Positions 38,018-48,185 of a DNA stretch of 64,000 nucleotides are shown here, piece after piece. Under the pieces are notes generated by a model. That model searched no databases. It was given only the letters and a program-made list of their open reading frames with translations, and had not been told where the DNA came from. The translations under genes were made by a program, and so were the position numbers. This stretch comes from Bartonella vinsonii subsp. arupensis OK-94-513. GTDB lineage: Bacteria; Pseudomonadota; Alphaproteobacteria; Rhizobiales; Rhizobiaceae. Numbering within the stretch: position 1 is the first letter of the stretch; every line of letters begins with the position of its first letter. The stretch covers positions 1,038,467 to 1,102,466 of the forward strand of contig NZ_JH725037.1 of assembly GCF_000278235.1 (NCBI RefSeq), in the 5' to 3' direction.

Positions 38018-38146
38018 AGGAAAAATGAATGGAAATAAATGATTTTAAAAATCCGCAAAAAGGCTAGAGATCAGTAAAAATAAGTTTGCTTAAGCAAAGA
38101 ATGCAGATCCTGCACTTTAATACAATTCATTGATTTCATTTAAAAG

Positions 38147-38222
38147 TGGTGAGCGCGCAGGGATTCGAACCCTGGACCTACTGATTAAAAGTCAGTTGCT
38201 CTACCAGCTGAGCTACGCGCTC
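38147..38222 (-). tRNA. tRNA-Lys(UUU)
   Basis: On the minus strand a 76-nt tRNA begins GAGCGCGTAGCTCAGCTGG. Acceptor GAGCGCG pairs with CGCGCTC, then A and encoded CCA. The anticodon stem ACTGA/TCAGT holds CTTTTAA, giving UUU. Confidence 0.98.
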
Positions 38223-38831
38223 CCACACAAGTTATTTTACTTGCAGAAAGTGAGTGGAACATACGGTTGACTTTTCATTTGGTCAACACCTTTCGGAAAA
38301 AAATATGATTATTTCGTTCAGTTATCAATACTTTTCTGTTTTTTTCCCTTTCATCAACACTGTAATATATAATTTTTCTCTTTTTTGAATTTGAATAAAA
38401 GGAATATTAAAACATATTAACTGATTCATAATTTCTAAAATACAAAAAAGTGAATATTTCAAAATTATGAGAAATCTAGGGAATATATGTAAATCAGAAA
38501 AATCTCTTTAACTGAGCTCTTTATAACAGAGATTACAAAATACACCGTTATTTCCTAGAAGAGGTAGATAACTCTTCTCCAAAACAGATTCATAACTTTA
38601 ACTTAAGTAAATTTATTTTATTTAAGAGCATAAATCATGATTAAAAATATATTACATTTTACAATGTTAATATTTATAAATTTAAAATAAAATAATAACA
38701 ACAACTTTAATATATTTATATTATAAAAATTAATATAATTAAAATAAATTATTTTAATTTATCTCAAAAAAACTTGTAGAGTTTTTGCAGATAAAATATG
38801 TTTTATCTGATGTTTTTAATTGGAATATTGA
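38223..38831. other. 609-nt extremely AT-rich region upstream of lexA
   Basis: From about 38620 to 38770 the sequence is almost pure A and T. No protein-like frame is visible. A perfect inverted repeat lies close to the lexA start (separate entry). GAAC-N7-TGAC near 38253 resembles the alphaproteobacterial LexA box GAAC-N7-GAAC in one half only and is too far from lexA to call. Confidence 0.45.
38788..38809. promoter_or_regulatory. perfect inverted repeat just upstream of lexA
   Basis: CAGATAAAA-TATG-TTTTATCTG is a 9-bp perfect palindrome with a 4-nt centre. It ends 22 nt before the lexA ATG. It may be an operator or a 5' untranslated hairpin. It does not match the GTTC-N7-GTTC LexA box known in alphaproteobacteria. 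Confidence 0.5.
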
Positions 38832-39545
38832 ATGCTGACATGTAAACAATATGAGCTCCTCTTATTCATTCATAATCACATGAAAGAAACAGGTATTCCA
38901 CCCTCTTTTGAGGAAATGAAAATTGCATTAGAGCTTTCTTCAAAGTCTGGAATTCATAAACTCATTATAGCGTTAGAACAAAGAGGTTTTATACGCCGTT
39001 TGCCAAATCGTGCCCGTGCAGTAGAAGTGATTCGACTCCCTGAGAAAATAACCTTTAATCTTTCTTTAGCGCGTAAAATTTCTCCTAGTATGATAGAAAA
39101 AAATAAAAGAAAAACATCGAAAAACTTTAATGATCTTGATAATTTTGAAGTAGAAGAGAAAAAAAATGTCATTATCCCTATTATGGGGCGCATTGCTGCA
39201 AGTGTGCCTGTCTCCGCTATATTACAACAAATAAATACACTTTCTTTACCAAAAAATATGATTAATTCGGGTGAGCACTATGCTTTAGAAGTCAAAGATG
39301 ATTCTATGATTGAAGCTGGTATTCTTGAGAAAGATATTATAATTGTTAAACGTCAAAGTACAGCAATGTCAGGTGAAATTATTGTCGCATTTATTGATAA
39401 AGAAGAAGCAACCTTAAAACGTTATCGACGAAAAGGAGCCTCTATTGCATTAGAGGCTGCAAATCCTCATTATGAAACACGGATATATGGATCAGAGCAT
39501 GTACAGATACAAGGTAAGCTTATCGGACTTATTCGCAAATATTAA
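38832..39545 (+). CDS. lexA: LexA repressor (SOS response)
   Basis: LexA represses DNA-damage genes until RecA filaments trigger its self-cleavage. The 237-residue protein has the winged-helix DNA-binding domain (about 1-65) with [22 protein letters not shown] split across the helix-turn-helix. A linker is followed by the S24 peptidase domain with nucleophile Ser158 ([10 protein letters not shown]) and Lys196 (EATLKRY). The scissile site normally reads Ala-Gly; here it is Ala123-Ser124 in [10 protein letters not shown], from a single G to A change at 39201. The catalytic serine motif is also VKDDSM where VKGDSM is common. Cleavage may be slower. Confidence 0.96.
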   Translation: MLTCKQYELLLFIHNHMKETGIPPSFEEMKIALELSSKSGIHKLIIALEQRGFIRRLPNRARAVEVIRLPEKITFNLSLARKISPSMIEKNKRKTSKNFNDLDNFEVEEKKNVIIPIMGRIAASVPVSAILQQINTLSLPKNMINSGEHYALEVKDDSMIEAGILEKDIIIVKRQSTAMSGEIIVAFIDKEEATLKRYRRKGASIALEAANPHYETRIYGSEHVQIQGKLIGLIRKY

Positions 39546-39779
39546 ATAATAAAAATATTTTCCTAACTATACTCTACACATTCACTAAGAAATTGTTTGG
39601 TATTTTTTTCATATTATGCCACATATCATTGATACATATATCTCGCATAAAATATTATAAAAACAAATAACCTTGTACCAAATTCTGTTGCATATCTATC
39701 GAAGATAAAGCACATTTTTGTTCTTAATGAAGTGAAAATAACAAACAAAAATTAATGTTATAAAGTTGCAGGATTTATC

Positions 39780-41093
39780 ATGGCAGCACCTCGTATTAGT
39801 TTTGTCTCTCTTGGATGTCCAAAAGCACTGGTGGATTCTGAGCGAATTATTACCAGACTCCGGTCTGAAGGTTATGAAATTTCACGTAAACATCAAAGTG
39901 CTGATCTTGTTATAGTAAATACGTGTGCTTTTCTTGATTCTGCTCGAAATGAATCATTAGCCAATATTGATGAAGCCCTTAAAGAAAATGGAAAAGTGAT
40001 TGTAACTGGGTGTCTTGGTGCTGATCCTGATGTTATTCGTCAAGCACACCCTAATGTGTTAGCCATTACGGGACCACAGGCCTATGAAAGTGTTATACAA
40101 GCTGTTCATACAGCAATTCCTCCAGTTCATGATCCCTTTATTGATTTAGTTCCTCCGCAAGGTATTCGCTTAACACCTCGCCATTATGCTTACTTAAAAA
40201 TTTCTGAAGGATGTTCTAATAGCTGTAGTTTTTGTATTATCCCTGCTCTACGTGGTAACCTTACTTCACGCCCCATCAATGAGGTTCTTCACGAAGCTGA
40301 AAAACTTGTACAGGCTGGTGTAAAAGAACTTTTGGTTATCTCACAAGATACAAGTGCTTACGGCATTGATATTAAATATCAAGAAAGTTCTTGGAAAGAT
40401 CACACAGTAAAAACCAAATTTTTTGATCTTTGTCGCGAACTAGGCAATATGGGCATTTGGATACGCATGCATTATGTCTATCCTTATCCTCATGTTGATG
40501 AAGTTATTGAACTTATGGCTGCAAAGAAAATTCTTCCTTATCTGGATATCCCTTTTCAGCATGCATCACCAGCTATTTTACGTAATATGAAACGTCCTGC
40601 TCTTATGGAAAAAACAAATCGTAGAATTGAAAAGTGGAGAAAAATTTGTCCAGATCTCACTCTACGATCAACGTTTATTGTTGGTTTTCCAGGTGAAACG
40701 AATGAAGATTTTAATATACTCCTCGAATGGCTAGAGGAAGCAAAAATTGAACGTGCTGGCTGCTTTAAATATGAACCAGTAAAGGGTGCTGTCGCAAATG
40801 ATTTAGGATTAGAAAACATTTCTGAAGAAGTGAAAGAAAATCGCTGGCATCGCTTTATGGCAAAACAACAACAAATTTCTACTCATCTTTTAAAGAAAAA
40901 AATCGGAAAAAGACTCCAAGTTCTCATTGATGAAAGTCAAGGAAAAATTGCTAAAGGTCGTAGTCAATATGATGCTCCAGAAGTAGATGGTGTTGTACAT
41001 ATATCATCACGACGACCATTACGTGTTGGTGAATTTGTTACCGTAAAAATCGAAAAGTCAGATGCTTATGATCTTTATGGTGTCGCAGTTTGA
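39780..41093 (+). CDS. rimO: ribosomal protein S12 methylthiotransferase RimO
   Basis: RimO adds a methylthio group to the conserved aspartate of S12 using two Fe-S clusters and SAM. The 437-residue protein has the UPF0004 domain with Cys in [17 protein letters not shown] and TGCLGADP. The radical SAM domain has [11 protein letters not shown], and a C-terminal TRAM domain covers about 370-435. Length and motifs distinguish it from MiaB. It is a single gene. Confidence 0.97.
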   Translation: MAAPRISFVSLGCPKALVDSERIITRLRSEGYEISRKHQSADLVIVNTCAFLDSARNESLANIDEALKENGKVIVTGCLGADPDVIRQAHPNVLAITGPQAYESVIQAVHTAIPPVHDPFIDLVPPQGIRLTPRHYAYLKISEGCSNSCSFCIIPALRGNLTSRPINEVLHEAEKLVQAGVKELLVISQDTSAYGIDIKYQESSWKDHTVKTKFFDLCRELGNMGIWIRMHYVYPYPHVDEVIELMAAKKILPYLDIPFQHASPAILRNMKRPALMEKTNRRIEKWRKICPDLTLRSTFIVGFPGETNEDFNILLEWLEEAKIERAGCFKYEPVKGAVANDLGLENISEEVKENRWHRFMAKQQQISTHLLKKKIGKRLQVLIDESQGKIAKGRSQYDAPEVDGVVHISSRRPLRVGEFVTVKIEKSDAYDLYGVAV

Positions 41094-41128
41094 GAGTAAG
41101 TTAACTTATTATGGTTAGCAATTAAACT

Positions 41129-42007
41129 TTATAATAAGCTCTTAAAATCAAAAAAATTCTTATCAAGCAAATGACTTGGACGAATATTTGTCAAAGCACG
41201 GATCATGGTATCTTTACGTCCTGGCATTCTTTTTTCAATATCTTTTAGCATTTCCTTCATTGCATTACGTTGTAAACCATCTTGGCTCCCACAAAGATTG
41301 CAAGGGATGATAGGAAATTGCATAGCTTGAGAAAATTTTTCCATATCTTCCTCAGCAGCATAAACAAGAGGGCGCAAAACGAAAAGGTCTCCTTCGTCGT
41401 TTATAAGCTTTCCAGGCATGGCAGCTAATCGGCCACCATGAAATAAATTCATAAAAAATGTTTCTAAAACATCATCGCGATGATGTCCGAGAACCAATGC
41501 AGAACATCCCTCTTCACGTGCAATACGGTATAAATTACCACGTCGCAATCGAGAACAAAGTGAACAATATGTTTGCGTATCTGCTAATTTATCTGTGACA
41601 ATGGAATAAGTATCCTGATACTCAATGCGATATGGAATTTTATAAGAGTTTAAAAAGTCTGGAAGAATATGCTTTGGGAAGCCCGGTTGTCCTTGATCAA
41701 GATTACAAGCTAGAATTTCAATAGGTAAAAGGCCACGCCATTTTAAATCAAGAAGAAGTGCTAAAAGTCCGTAAGAATCTTTTCCACCTGATAAGGCAAT
41801 AAGCCATTTTTTCCCCGCAGAAAGCATAGAAAAATCATCCAATGCTTGCCGCATATGACGTAAAAGCCGTTTGCGCAATTTATTAAACTCTACAGTTGAA
41901 GGAGCAACCCGAAATATTGGATGACAATCATCAGCTTCCCTCGCCAAAGAATTAGTCCTTTCTACATTCTTTTCCATTGCTTGATATTCAACTGAAATAT
42001 TACCCAT
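41129..42007 (-). CDS. ttcA: tRNA 2-thiocytidine synthetase TtcA
   Basis: TtcA thiolates cytidine 32 of certain tRNAs in an ATP- and Fe-S-dependent reaction. The 292-residue protein has the PP-loop ATP site [11 protein letters not shown] and the two CxxC pairs, [10 protein letters not shown] and CNLCGSQDG, that bind the cluster. [15 protein letters not shown] is a further family segment. It is convergent with rimO, 35 nt apart. Confidence 0.96.
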   Translation of the reverse strand: MGNISVEYQAMEKNVERTNSLAREADDCHPIFRVAPSTVEFNKLRKRLLRHMRQALDDFSMLSAGKKWLIALSGGKDSYGLLALLLDLKWRGLLPIEILACNLDQGQPGFPKHILPDFLNSYKIPYRIEYQDTYSIVTDKLADTQTYCSLCSRLRRGNLYRIAREEGCSALVLGHHRDDVLETFFMNLFHGGRLAAMPGKLINDEGDLFVLRPLVYAAEEDMEKFSQAMQFPIIPCNLCGSQDGLQRNAMKEMLKDIEKRMPGRKDTMIRALTNIRPSHLLDKNFFDFKSLL

Positions 42008-42275
42008 AATATTATATTCTGCATGTAAATATCTTGTTCTACAAGAATAACAGCAATAACAGATGGAATAGTTGTTTAAACGAATGCTCTGTTAAGCTTT
42101 AAGAGAAGATCTGTAAAAAGAAATGGAGCTACATCAAATCACGCTGTCATAAAATATAACAACAAACTTGATATAGCACCATTCAAAAAAACGACTCGCT
42201 AGCTTTAAAGACTATAAAGCAACACTAATATTTTTGAGTGTATAACAAAATGAAAGAAAGTACCTTATAGAGAAT

Positions 42276-42893
42276 TTAACGAGAATAAAATTCAACAACC
42301 AAATTCGGTTCCATCTGCACAGCATAGGGAACATCCGCAAAAGCAGGAATACGGGTAAACGTCGCTTTCATTTGATTATGATCTGCTTCAATATATTCGG
42401 GCACATCACGTTCTGCTAACTGCACAGATTCCAAGACCAAAACAAGCTGTTTTGATTTTTCACGAACCTCAATAACATCACCTGGTTTACAACGATATGA
42501 TTGAATATTCGTGCGCCGGCCATTTACGTTAACATGACCGTGATTGATAAACTGGCGAGAAGCGAAAATCGTAGGCACAAATTTCGCACGGTAGACGACA
42601 GCATCCAAACGCGATTCTAAAAGACCAATAAGATTTTCGCCAGTATCACCACGCCGCCGAGCAGCTTCCTCATACGTTTTACGGAATTGCTTCTCTGAAA
42701 TATCACCGTAAAATCCTTTTAACTTCTGCTTAGCACGTAACTGCACACCATAATCAGAGAGTTTTCCTTTACGGCGTTGTCCATGTTGACCTGGCCCATA
42801 ATCACGACGATTCACAGGAGACTTCGGACGCCCCCAAATGTTTTCTCCCATACGTCGGTCAATTTTATATTTTGTTGTTTCGCGTTTACTCAT
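42276..42893 (-). CDS. rpsD: 30S ribosomal protein S4
   Basis: S4 nucleates 30S assembly on 16S rRNA. The start at ATG 42893 ([20 protein letters not shown]) gives 205 residues, the usual length; the frame stays open to 43007 but upstream codons are not conserved. The S4 domain includes [16 protein letters not shown]. As usual in alphaproteobacteria the gene stands outside the alpha operon, next to murI. Confidence 0.98.
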   Translation of the reverse strand: MSKRETTKYKIDRRMGENIWGRPKSPVNRRDYGPGQHGQRRKGKLSDYGVQLRAKQKLKGFYGDISEKQFRKTYEEAARRRGDTGENLIGLLESRLDAVVYRAKFVPTIFASRQFINHGHVNVNGRRTNIQSYRCKPGDVIEVREKSKQLVLVLESVQLAERDVPEYIEADHNQMKATFTRIPAFADVPYAVQMEPNLVVEFYSR

Positions 42894-43076
42894 CGCATTT
42901 CCTTTAAAAACAGAACATAAGATCTCATAATAAGATCTCAAGGAAACGCGCCCTCCTCTGCCTTCAAATCGAAAGACTGACAGGATACCTTGACATATAA
43001 TAGGCAAAGCTACCCACGGGACACGTCAATTAACGCTATTTTCTCGAAAGAAAAAGCTGGAGTAGCTTTATTGATC

Positions 43077-43889
43077 TTAGATCCCAAAGTCAACTCCTTT
43101 GATCATATTTAGGTTAAATCTTTTTAACAAATGCTCTGTTGAAGAAGTTATATTTTGAGCTGTAAATAACGCAAAATCTTTATATTTCTTGATGATTTTT
43201 GGATGCACTCTTTCCGGTAATAATGATCTTGTATGTTTGGCTACAGCTTTTGCCGGATCAATCCATTGTACTGGCCATAAAGCTTGTTCACGAAAAAATT
43301 TGATCAAAAAAGGATAATGTGTACAAGCTAAAACAATAATATCAGTGTATTTGCCATCTTTCTTAACAAAACATGGAAGGATTTCATTACGCAATTCCTG
43401 CAAATCGATAGGCTTTCCACGCAAATAATCTTCAGCAAATCCAGCAAGTTTTTCACTTCCAACAAGCTGAACATGACACTGAGTAGCAAAAGAATTGATT
43501 AATTCATGTGTATAGGCACGCTTAACTGTTGCAGGAGTGGCTAATACTGAAATAAAACCAGATTTTGTTTGTTCTGCTGCTGACTTAATTGCGGGAACCG
43601 TTCCTACAAAAAGAATATGGGGAAATCTCTTTCGTAAATCTGCCATTATCAGTGTAGAAGCAGTATTGCAAGCGATCACACATAAAACAGGGTTATAGAG
43701 TGTTAAAAGATTTGTAAAAATCTTTAAAATACGTCTTTTTAAAACATGTTCTTCCCAATTTCCATAAGGAAAGCCTGCATCATCAGCAACATAAATAAAT
43801 TGTCTTTCAGGAATAAGAAGGCGCACTTCCCTGAACACTGTTAAACCACCAATACCACTATCAAAAAAAAGGAGAGGCCGTTCATCCAT
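43077..43889 (-). CDS. murI: glutamate racemase
   Basis: MurI supplies D-glutamate for peptidoglycan. The 270-residue protein shows FFDSGIGGLTV at the N-terminus and the two catalytic cysteines in VIACNTAST and VLACTHYPFL. It overlaps the upstream TrmJ-like gene by 8 nt and is followed by rpsD on the same strand, an order kept across Rhizobiales. Confidence 0.97.
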   Translation of the reverse strand: MDERPLLFFDSGIGGLTVFREVRLLIPERQFIYVADDAGFPYGNWEEHVLKRRILKIFTNLLTLYNPVLCVIACNTASTLIMADLRKRFPHILFVGTVPAIKSAAEQTKSGFISVLATPATVKRAYTHELINSFATQCHVQLVGSEKLAGFAEDYLRGKPIDLQELRNEILPCFVKKDGKYTDIIVLACTHYPFLIKFFREQALWPVQWIDPAKAVAKHTRSLLPERVHPKIIKKYKDFALFTAQNITSSTEHLLKRFNLNMIKGVDFGI

Positions 43890-44718
43890 CAGTTTTCACA
43901 CTTGTTTTTATTTTTTTACGTTCACGATCTGCAGGCGCACCGCTTCCCCGCGGGAGCTTAGGTGAAAAATGATCTAATGAAGATATAATCCCCCGTAGCA
44001 AACGAACCTCAGATTCACTAAAATGAGCGCGTGTAAAAACAGAGCGCAGATTTGCAAGCATCACCTCTTTACGTTCCCGAGGTCTAAAATATCCACGGAT
44101 ATCCAAAGCATCTTCTAACTGAGATAAAAAACCATGAAATGTTGCTTTATTCGCTGGCTCCATCTCTACTGCACGAAAAGCCGTATCACTCATATCTTCC
44201 AAACCTGATTTCATCCATTCATAAGACATAAGCAAAACCGCTTGCGCGATATTGAGCGAGGCAAAAGCAGGATTAACTGGAAAAGTAATGATTTCATCAA
44301 CAAGACTGATTTCATCGTTTTCTAATCCCCACCTTTCTCTTCCAAATAAAATGCCGGTTCTATGTCCAATGTTTTCACGATGACGTAATATACTCGCTGC
44401 TTCAACAGCACTTTTTACAGTTTTAAAACCACATCTTTCACGTGCTGTTGTAGCAAAAACATAATGCAAATCTGCAATTGCATCACGCAATGTATCAAAA
44501 ATTACAGCGTCATTAATGACATGATCTGCTTTACTCGCAGCAGCTATGGCTTTTTCATTTGGAAACACTTCTCGAGGTTTGACTAATCGAAGCTTAGAGA
44601 GCCCAAAATTTGCCATCGCTCTTGCTACCATACCAATATTTTCAGGCAACTGCGGCTCGACTAAAATAATAATTGGACCATTTGTTAGATTTTTACGATT
44701 CTTATTGGTTCCAGCCAT
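43882..44718 (-). CDS. SPOUT-family tRNA/rRNA 2'-O-methyltransferase (TrmJ-like)
   Basis: The 278-residue protein is a TrmH/SpoU-family methyltransferase with trefoil-knot motifs. Motif 1 is IILVEPQLPENIGMVARAM, motif 2 GILFGRERWGLENDEI and motif 3 FPVNPAFASLNIAQAVLLM. The TrmJ-type C-terminal tail fits methylation of nucleotide 32 in tRNA. TrmJ is the best subfamily guess; TrmH-type substrates cannot be excluded. It overlaps murI by 8 nt. Confidence 0.9.
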   Translation of the reverse strand: MAGTNKNRKNLTNGPIIILVEPQLPENIGMVARAMANFGLSKLRLVKPREVFPNEKAIAAASKADHVINDAVIFDTLRDAIADLHYVFATTARERCGFKTVKSAVEAASILRHRENIGHRTGILFGRERWGLENDEISLVDEIITFPVNPAFASLNIAQAVLLMSYEWMKSGLEDMSDTAFRAVEMEPANKATFHGFLSQLEDALDIRGYFRPRERKEVMLANLRSVFTRAHFSESEVRLLRGIISSLDHFSPKLPRGSGAPADRERKKIKTSVKTDG

Positions 44719-45037
44719 AAACTCTCCCTAATTTCATATATTAAGCTTCTATCGCTGTCTTTTTTGTAGCAGCATTCTTAAAAGAACACTCTCCAAATAA
44801 TCTTGTTAATAACAAATTACGGACAATATTATCTTGTCATTCAAAGCTTATTGTAAAAGCATAACTTCAAAATTAACAATGCTATTATGAAAGAAAAATA
44901 AACTCTGGTGCGCAGAATGTTTATAGGAATTGCTTTAACATTTTTGTGCATCAAGAGTGCCTTATTGAAATATGTTTTAAAACTTACAGATAACAATCTT
45001 GGTTGAATTATAAAAATATAAATTCTAAGAAAGGAGT
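44719..45037. other. intergenic region between divergent TrmJ-like gene and sfsA
   Basis: The 319-nt gap is AT-rich and holds no protein-like frame or strong hairpin. Promoters for both flanking units are expected here. An AAGGAG ribosome site lies just before sfsA. Confidence 0.5.
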
Positions 45038-45754
45038 ATGCTCTTTATTTCCGAACTTTTTCCTGCAAAACTTATCCGTCGTTATAAACGTTTTCTTGCT
45101 GATGTTAAAGGAGCAAATCAAGATATCTTTACCGTATCAGTTCCTAATACAGGATCGATGCTTGGCTTGACAACTCCCAATTCTAATATTTGGCTCTCAT
45201 ATAACAATAATTCCAAGAGAAAATACGCATATCAATTAGAAATTGTCGAAGTAAATAACAATTTGATTGGTATCAATACGACTTTACCCAACAAGCTTGC
45301 TTTAGAAGCAATTCAAAATGGTTTATTACCAGAATTGAGTGGATACAAAACAATTTTGAAGGAACAATGCTATGGTACGCGATCTCGCATTGACTTTCTT
45401 CTGTGTGATGGTATCACCCCTGATTGTTATCTAGAAGTCAAAAATGTTCATTTTATTCGCCAAAAAGAATTAGCAGAATTTCCTGATACCGTAACAAAAC
45501 GTGGCACACGTCATCTTGAAGAACTTATAAAAGTTGTGCAACAGGGGAAACGAGCCGCTATGCTTTATGTCATTCAACGGGAGGATTGCTCAGCTTTTAC
45601 CATCTGTCATGACCTTGATCCAACCTATGGACGTACATTTGATTTAGCGCTAAAATCTGGAGTAGAATTTTATGCTGTAAAATGTCACGTAAGTACAAAA
45701 GGTATTTTTCCGATTTATCGAGTAGAAATAGAAAATAGAAAAAGTGATGACTGA
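45038..45754 (+). CDS. sfsA: SfsA family DNA-binding/nuclease-like protein
   Basis: The 238-residue protein matches SfsA, named for sugar-fermentation stimulation; it has an OB-like N-terminal part and a PD-(D/E)xK-like domain. Family motifs seen are KRFLADV, VPNTGSMLGL, GTRSRIDFLL, CYLEVKNVHF and FPDTVTKRGTRHLEEL. The cellular role remains unclear. The start has a strong AAGGAG 5 nt upstream. Its end overlaps map by 8 nt. Confidence 0.95.
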   Translation: MLFISELFPAKLIRRYKRFLADVKGANQDIFTVSVPNTGSMLGLTTPNSNIWLSYNNNSKRKYAYQLEIVEVNNNLIGINTTLPNKLALEAIQNGLLPELSGYKTILKEQCYGTRSRIDFLLCDGITPDCYLEVKNVHFIRQKELAEFPDTVTKRGTRHLEELIKVVQQGKRAAMLYVIQREDCSAFTICHDLDPTYGRTFDLALKSGVEFYAVKCHVSTKGIFPIYRVEIENRKSDD

Positions 45755-46577
45755 CTATATTGAATATAATAAAATACCCTTAAAATTTAACGGACAAATT
45801 CGCATTTTTGATGATTACGCTTTTACTAAAATGCGTGAAGTTGGCCACATTGCTGCAGAATGCCTTGATGCACTTATAGATATCATTAAACCTGGTATCA
45901 CAACACAAGAAATTGATGATTTTGTCTTTACTTTTGGGGCAGAGCGAGGAGCTCTTCCTGCTGACTTGAATTATCATGGATACGGTCATTCATGCTGTAC
46001 ATCCATCAATCATGTTGTTTGCCATGGTATTCCTAATAAAAGACCCTTGCAAGAAGGCGATATTGTCAATGTTGATGTGACCTTTATTCTCGACGGGTGG
46101 CATGGAGACTCAAGCCGTATGTATCCTGTTGGAAAAATCAGACGAGCTGCAGAACGTCTCCTAAAAATAACCCATGAAAGTTTGATGAGGGGAATTGCCG
46201 TAGTCAAACCCGGAGCAACCACTGGTGATATTGGTGCTGCCATTCAAAATTATGCAGAATCTGAACGGTGCTCAATTGTAAGAGATTTTTGCGGACATGG
46301 AATCGGTCAGCTCTTTCATGACGCGCCCAATATTCTCCATTATGGAAATCCTGGAGAAGGAGTAGAACTAAAACAAGGCATGATATTTACAATTGAGCCG
46401 ATGATCAACCTTGGTAAACCACAGGTTAAGATTTTATCTGATGGTTGGACAGCTGTGACACGTGATCGATCTCTTACTGCACAATATGAGCATACAATTG
46501 GTGTAACAAATGAAGGATGTGAAATTTTTACGCAATCTCCTAAAAATATTTTTTATATTCCAAATTCATATGCCTAA
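45747..46577 (+). CDS. map: type I methionine aminopeptidase
   Basis: Map removes the initiator methionine from nascent proteins. The 276-residue protein keeps the five metal ligands: two Asp in [17 protein letters not shown], His in [10 protein letters not shown], and Glu in FTIEPM and near AQYEHT. A short N-terminal extension precedes the catalytic domain. ATG 45747 is preferred over the in-frame GTG at 45744. It overlaps sfsA by 8 nt and precedes radC by 17 nt, the conserved sfsA-map-radC order. Confidence 0.97.
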   Translation: MTDYIEYNKIPLKFNGQIRIFDDYAFTKMREVGHIAAECLDALIDIIKPGITTQEIDDFVFTFGAERGALPADLNYHGYGHSCCTSINHVVCHGIPNKRPLQEGDIVNVDVTFILDGWHGDSSRMYPVGKIRRAAERLLKITHESLMRGIAVVKPGATTGDIGAAIQNYAESERCSIVRDFCGHGIGQLFHDAPNILHYGNPGEGVELKQGMIFTIEPMINLGKPQVKILSDGWTAVTRDRSLTAQYEHTIGVTNEGCEIFTQSPKNIFYIPNSYA

Positions 46578-46594
46578 ATAAATGTAGAAATATC

Positions 46595-47389
46595 ATGGCT
46601 AAAAAAATAAATACAAAGGAAGACATCCAGAGCAATCATTTTGCATTAACACCAAGTTCTTCACTCAATCCAATACCAGAAATAAAAAGTAAAAAGGTTC
46701 AAAAAAAAATACAGATACATAAACATTATCAAGGACATCGTGAACGCCTCCGTCAACGCTATTTAAAATCAAAAGGAAATTCGATTGAAGATTATGAATA
46801 CCTTGAATTATTGCTTTTTCGCACGATTCCCCGCGCAAATACAAAACCAATAGCCAAGAGTTTGATCGCACGTTTTGGCTCATTAGCTGACGTATTGGGT
46901 GCTGATATTCATCGACTTCAAGAAGTTGAAGGGTGCGGTCCAGCGACTGCAACCGATTTAAAAATTATTTCAGATGTTGCTGGACGTCTTGCTCGTGCAG
47001 AATTATTCAAACGTGATATTTTCTCATCATGGGATAAAGTATTAGCCTACTGCAAAGCTGTTATGGCTCATGAAACACGTGAACAATTTCGTGTCTTATT
47101 TCTTGATAAAAAAAATGGTTTACTTGCTGATGAAGTGCAACAAACTGGAACCATTGATCATACTCCTGTTTATCCACGTGAAGTAATCTGCCGAGCTTTG
47201 GAATTATCCGCATCAGGACTTATTTTAGTGCACAACCACCCTTCTGGTGATGCCACACCTTCTCAAGCAGATATAACTATGACACATAGATTAAAAGACG
47301 CAGCAAATGCGTTAGGCATTATTGTTCACGACCACCTTATCATCGCACGCAACAAACATACGAGCTTTAAAGCATTAAGACTCATATGA
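46595..47389 (+). CDS. radC: RadC family JAB/MPN-domain protein
   Basis: The 264-residue protein has an HhH-like N-terminal region ([13 protein letters not shown]) and the JAMM metal site [14 protein letters not shown] with its upstream Glu. Despite the name, a direct role in DNA repair is doubtful for this family, and the substrate is unknown. It has a long charged N-terminal extension of about 45 residues. It is the last gene of the sfsA-map-radC group. Confidence 0.95.
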   Translation: MAKKINTKEDIQSNHFALTPSSSLNPIPEIKSKKVQKKIQIHKHYQGHRERLRQRYLKSKGNSIEDYEYLELLLFRTIPRANTKPIAKSLIARFGSLADVLGADIHRLQEVEGCGPATATDLKIISDVAGRLARAELFKRDIFSSWDKVLAYCKAVMAHETREQFRVLFLDKKNGLLADEVQQTGTIDHTPVYPREVICRALELSASGLILVHNHPSGDATPSQADITMTHRLKDAANALGIIVHDHLIIARNKHTSFKALRLI

Positions 47390-47435
47390 ATCTCGTTGAA
47401 ATAAAAAAAGACTTCACTCACTTATTTGCAACGAA

Positions 47436-47648
47436 TCAATTTTCTAAATCAATATCTAATATAGCCATTGAAAAATTGTATGATAGTTCATCCTCATCTT
47501 CATCTCGATAGATAACACCTAAAAACTCATCCCCAATATAAACCTCACAAGAATCATCTTTTTTAGGCCGTGCCCTCACTTGTAATGCTGAATTTTGGAA
47601 TGTATTTTTTAAATAACTATCAAGTTTTTTTATTTCATCAGCATTCAC
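47436..47648 (-). CDS. DUF3126 family small protein
   Basis: The 70-residue protein matches a small alphaproteobacterial family of unknown function. It has the conserved sequence RARPKKDDSCEVYIGDEF, then LGVIYRDEDEDELSYNF and an acidic end. It has no membrane segment or signal. It is convergent with radC. A short ribosome site GGAGAG precedes the ATG. Confidence 0.88.
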   Translation of the reverse strand: MNADEIKKLDSYLKNTFQNSALQVRARPKKDDSCEVYIGDEFLGVIYRDEDEDELSYNFSMAILDIDLEN

Positions 47649-48185
47649 AATGCTCTCCTGTCTTTTGAGACTTTTAAATTAACGCCTAAACAGCAAATAA
47701 GGCACTCCTAAGATTCTAAAAATATTAGTTGTAATCTTTACTTATATTACCTATAATTGAAACAATATTATCTTGATGTGTTTACTGAGGGACCTTTATT
47801 AAAAAACCTTACCATTATTAAATATATTCGTATAGTTTCAAAAATAAAAAATACAGTTAGAAAACCACGATTTTTAAATAATTTTTATTTTATCCCCAAT
47901 TTTAGCATTTGCACTTACAAGCATATTTTGATCAAATATTGGAAATATAACTTTTACAATTTCTTTGTTTTTCTAAAGTTTTTATTGCGCAATAAAAATA
48001 CTTTTCTTTAACTACTTCCATAACATACTTGTTAAAACTATAAGAAGAACTTTTATTCTTACACGAATACATATTATTTTTTTATAAAATTTTATACTAT
48101 AAAAAGCAAAATTTTGAATAAGAATTATTTTACCTAAGATAAAATATTGATTAGCTTTGCGAACTCTAAAAAATGCAAATAATTC
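47649..48185. other. 537-nt AT-rich gap, no gene recognised
   Basis: The gap lies between two minus-strand genes. An 84-codon plus-strand frame at 47757-48011 is rich in Lys, Phe, Tyr and Asn, as expected from random AT-rich sequence, and lacks a ribosome site. No clear hairpin was found. Confidence 0.5.

Noticed and set aside
38253-38268. GAAC-N7-TGAC as a LexA box
   Set aside because: Only one half-site matches the alphaproteobacterial box and it is over 550 nt from lexA.
47757-48011. 84-codon plus-strand frame
   Set aside because: Composition is that expected of translated AT-rich non-coding DNA and no ribosome site precedes it.
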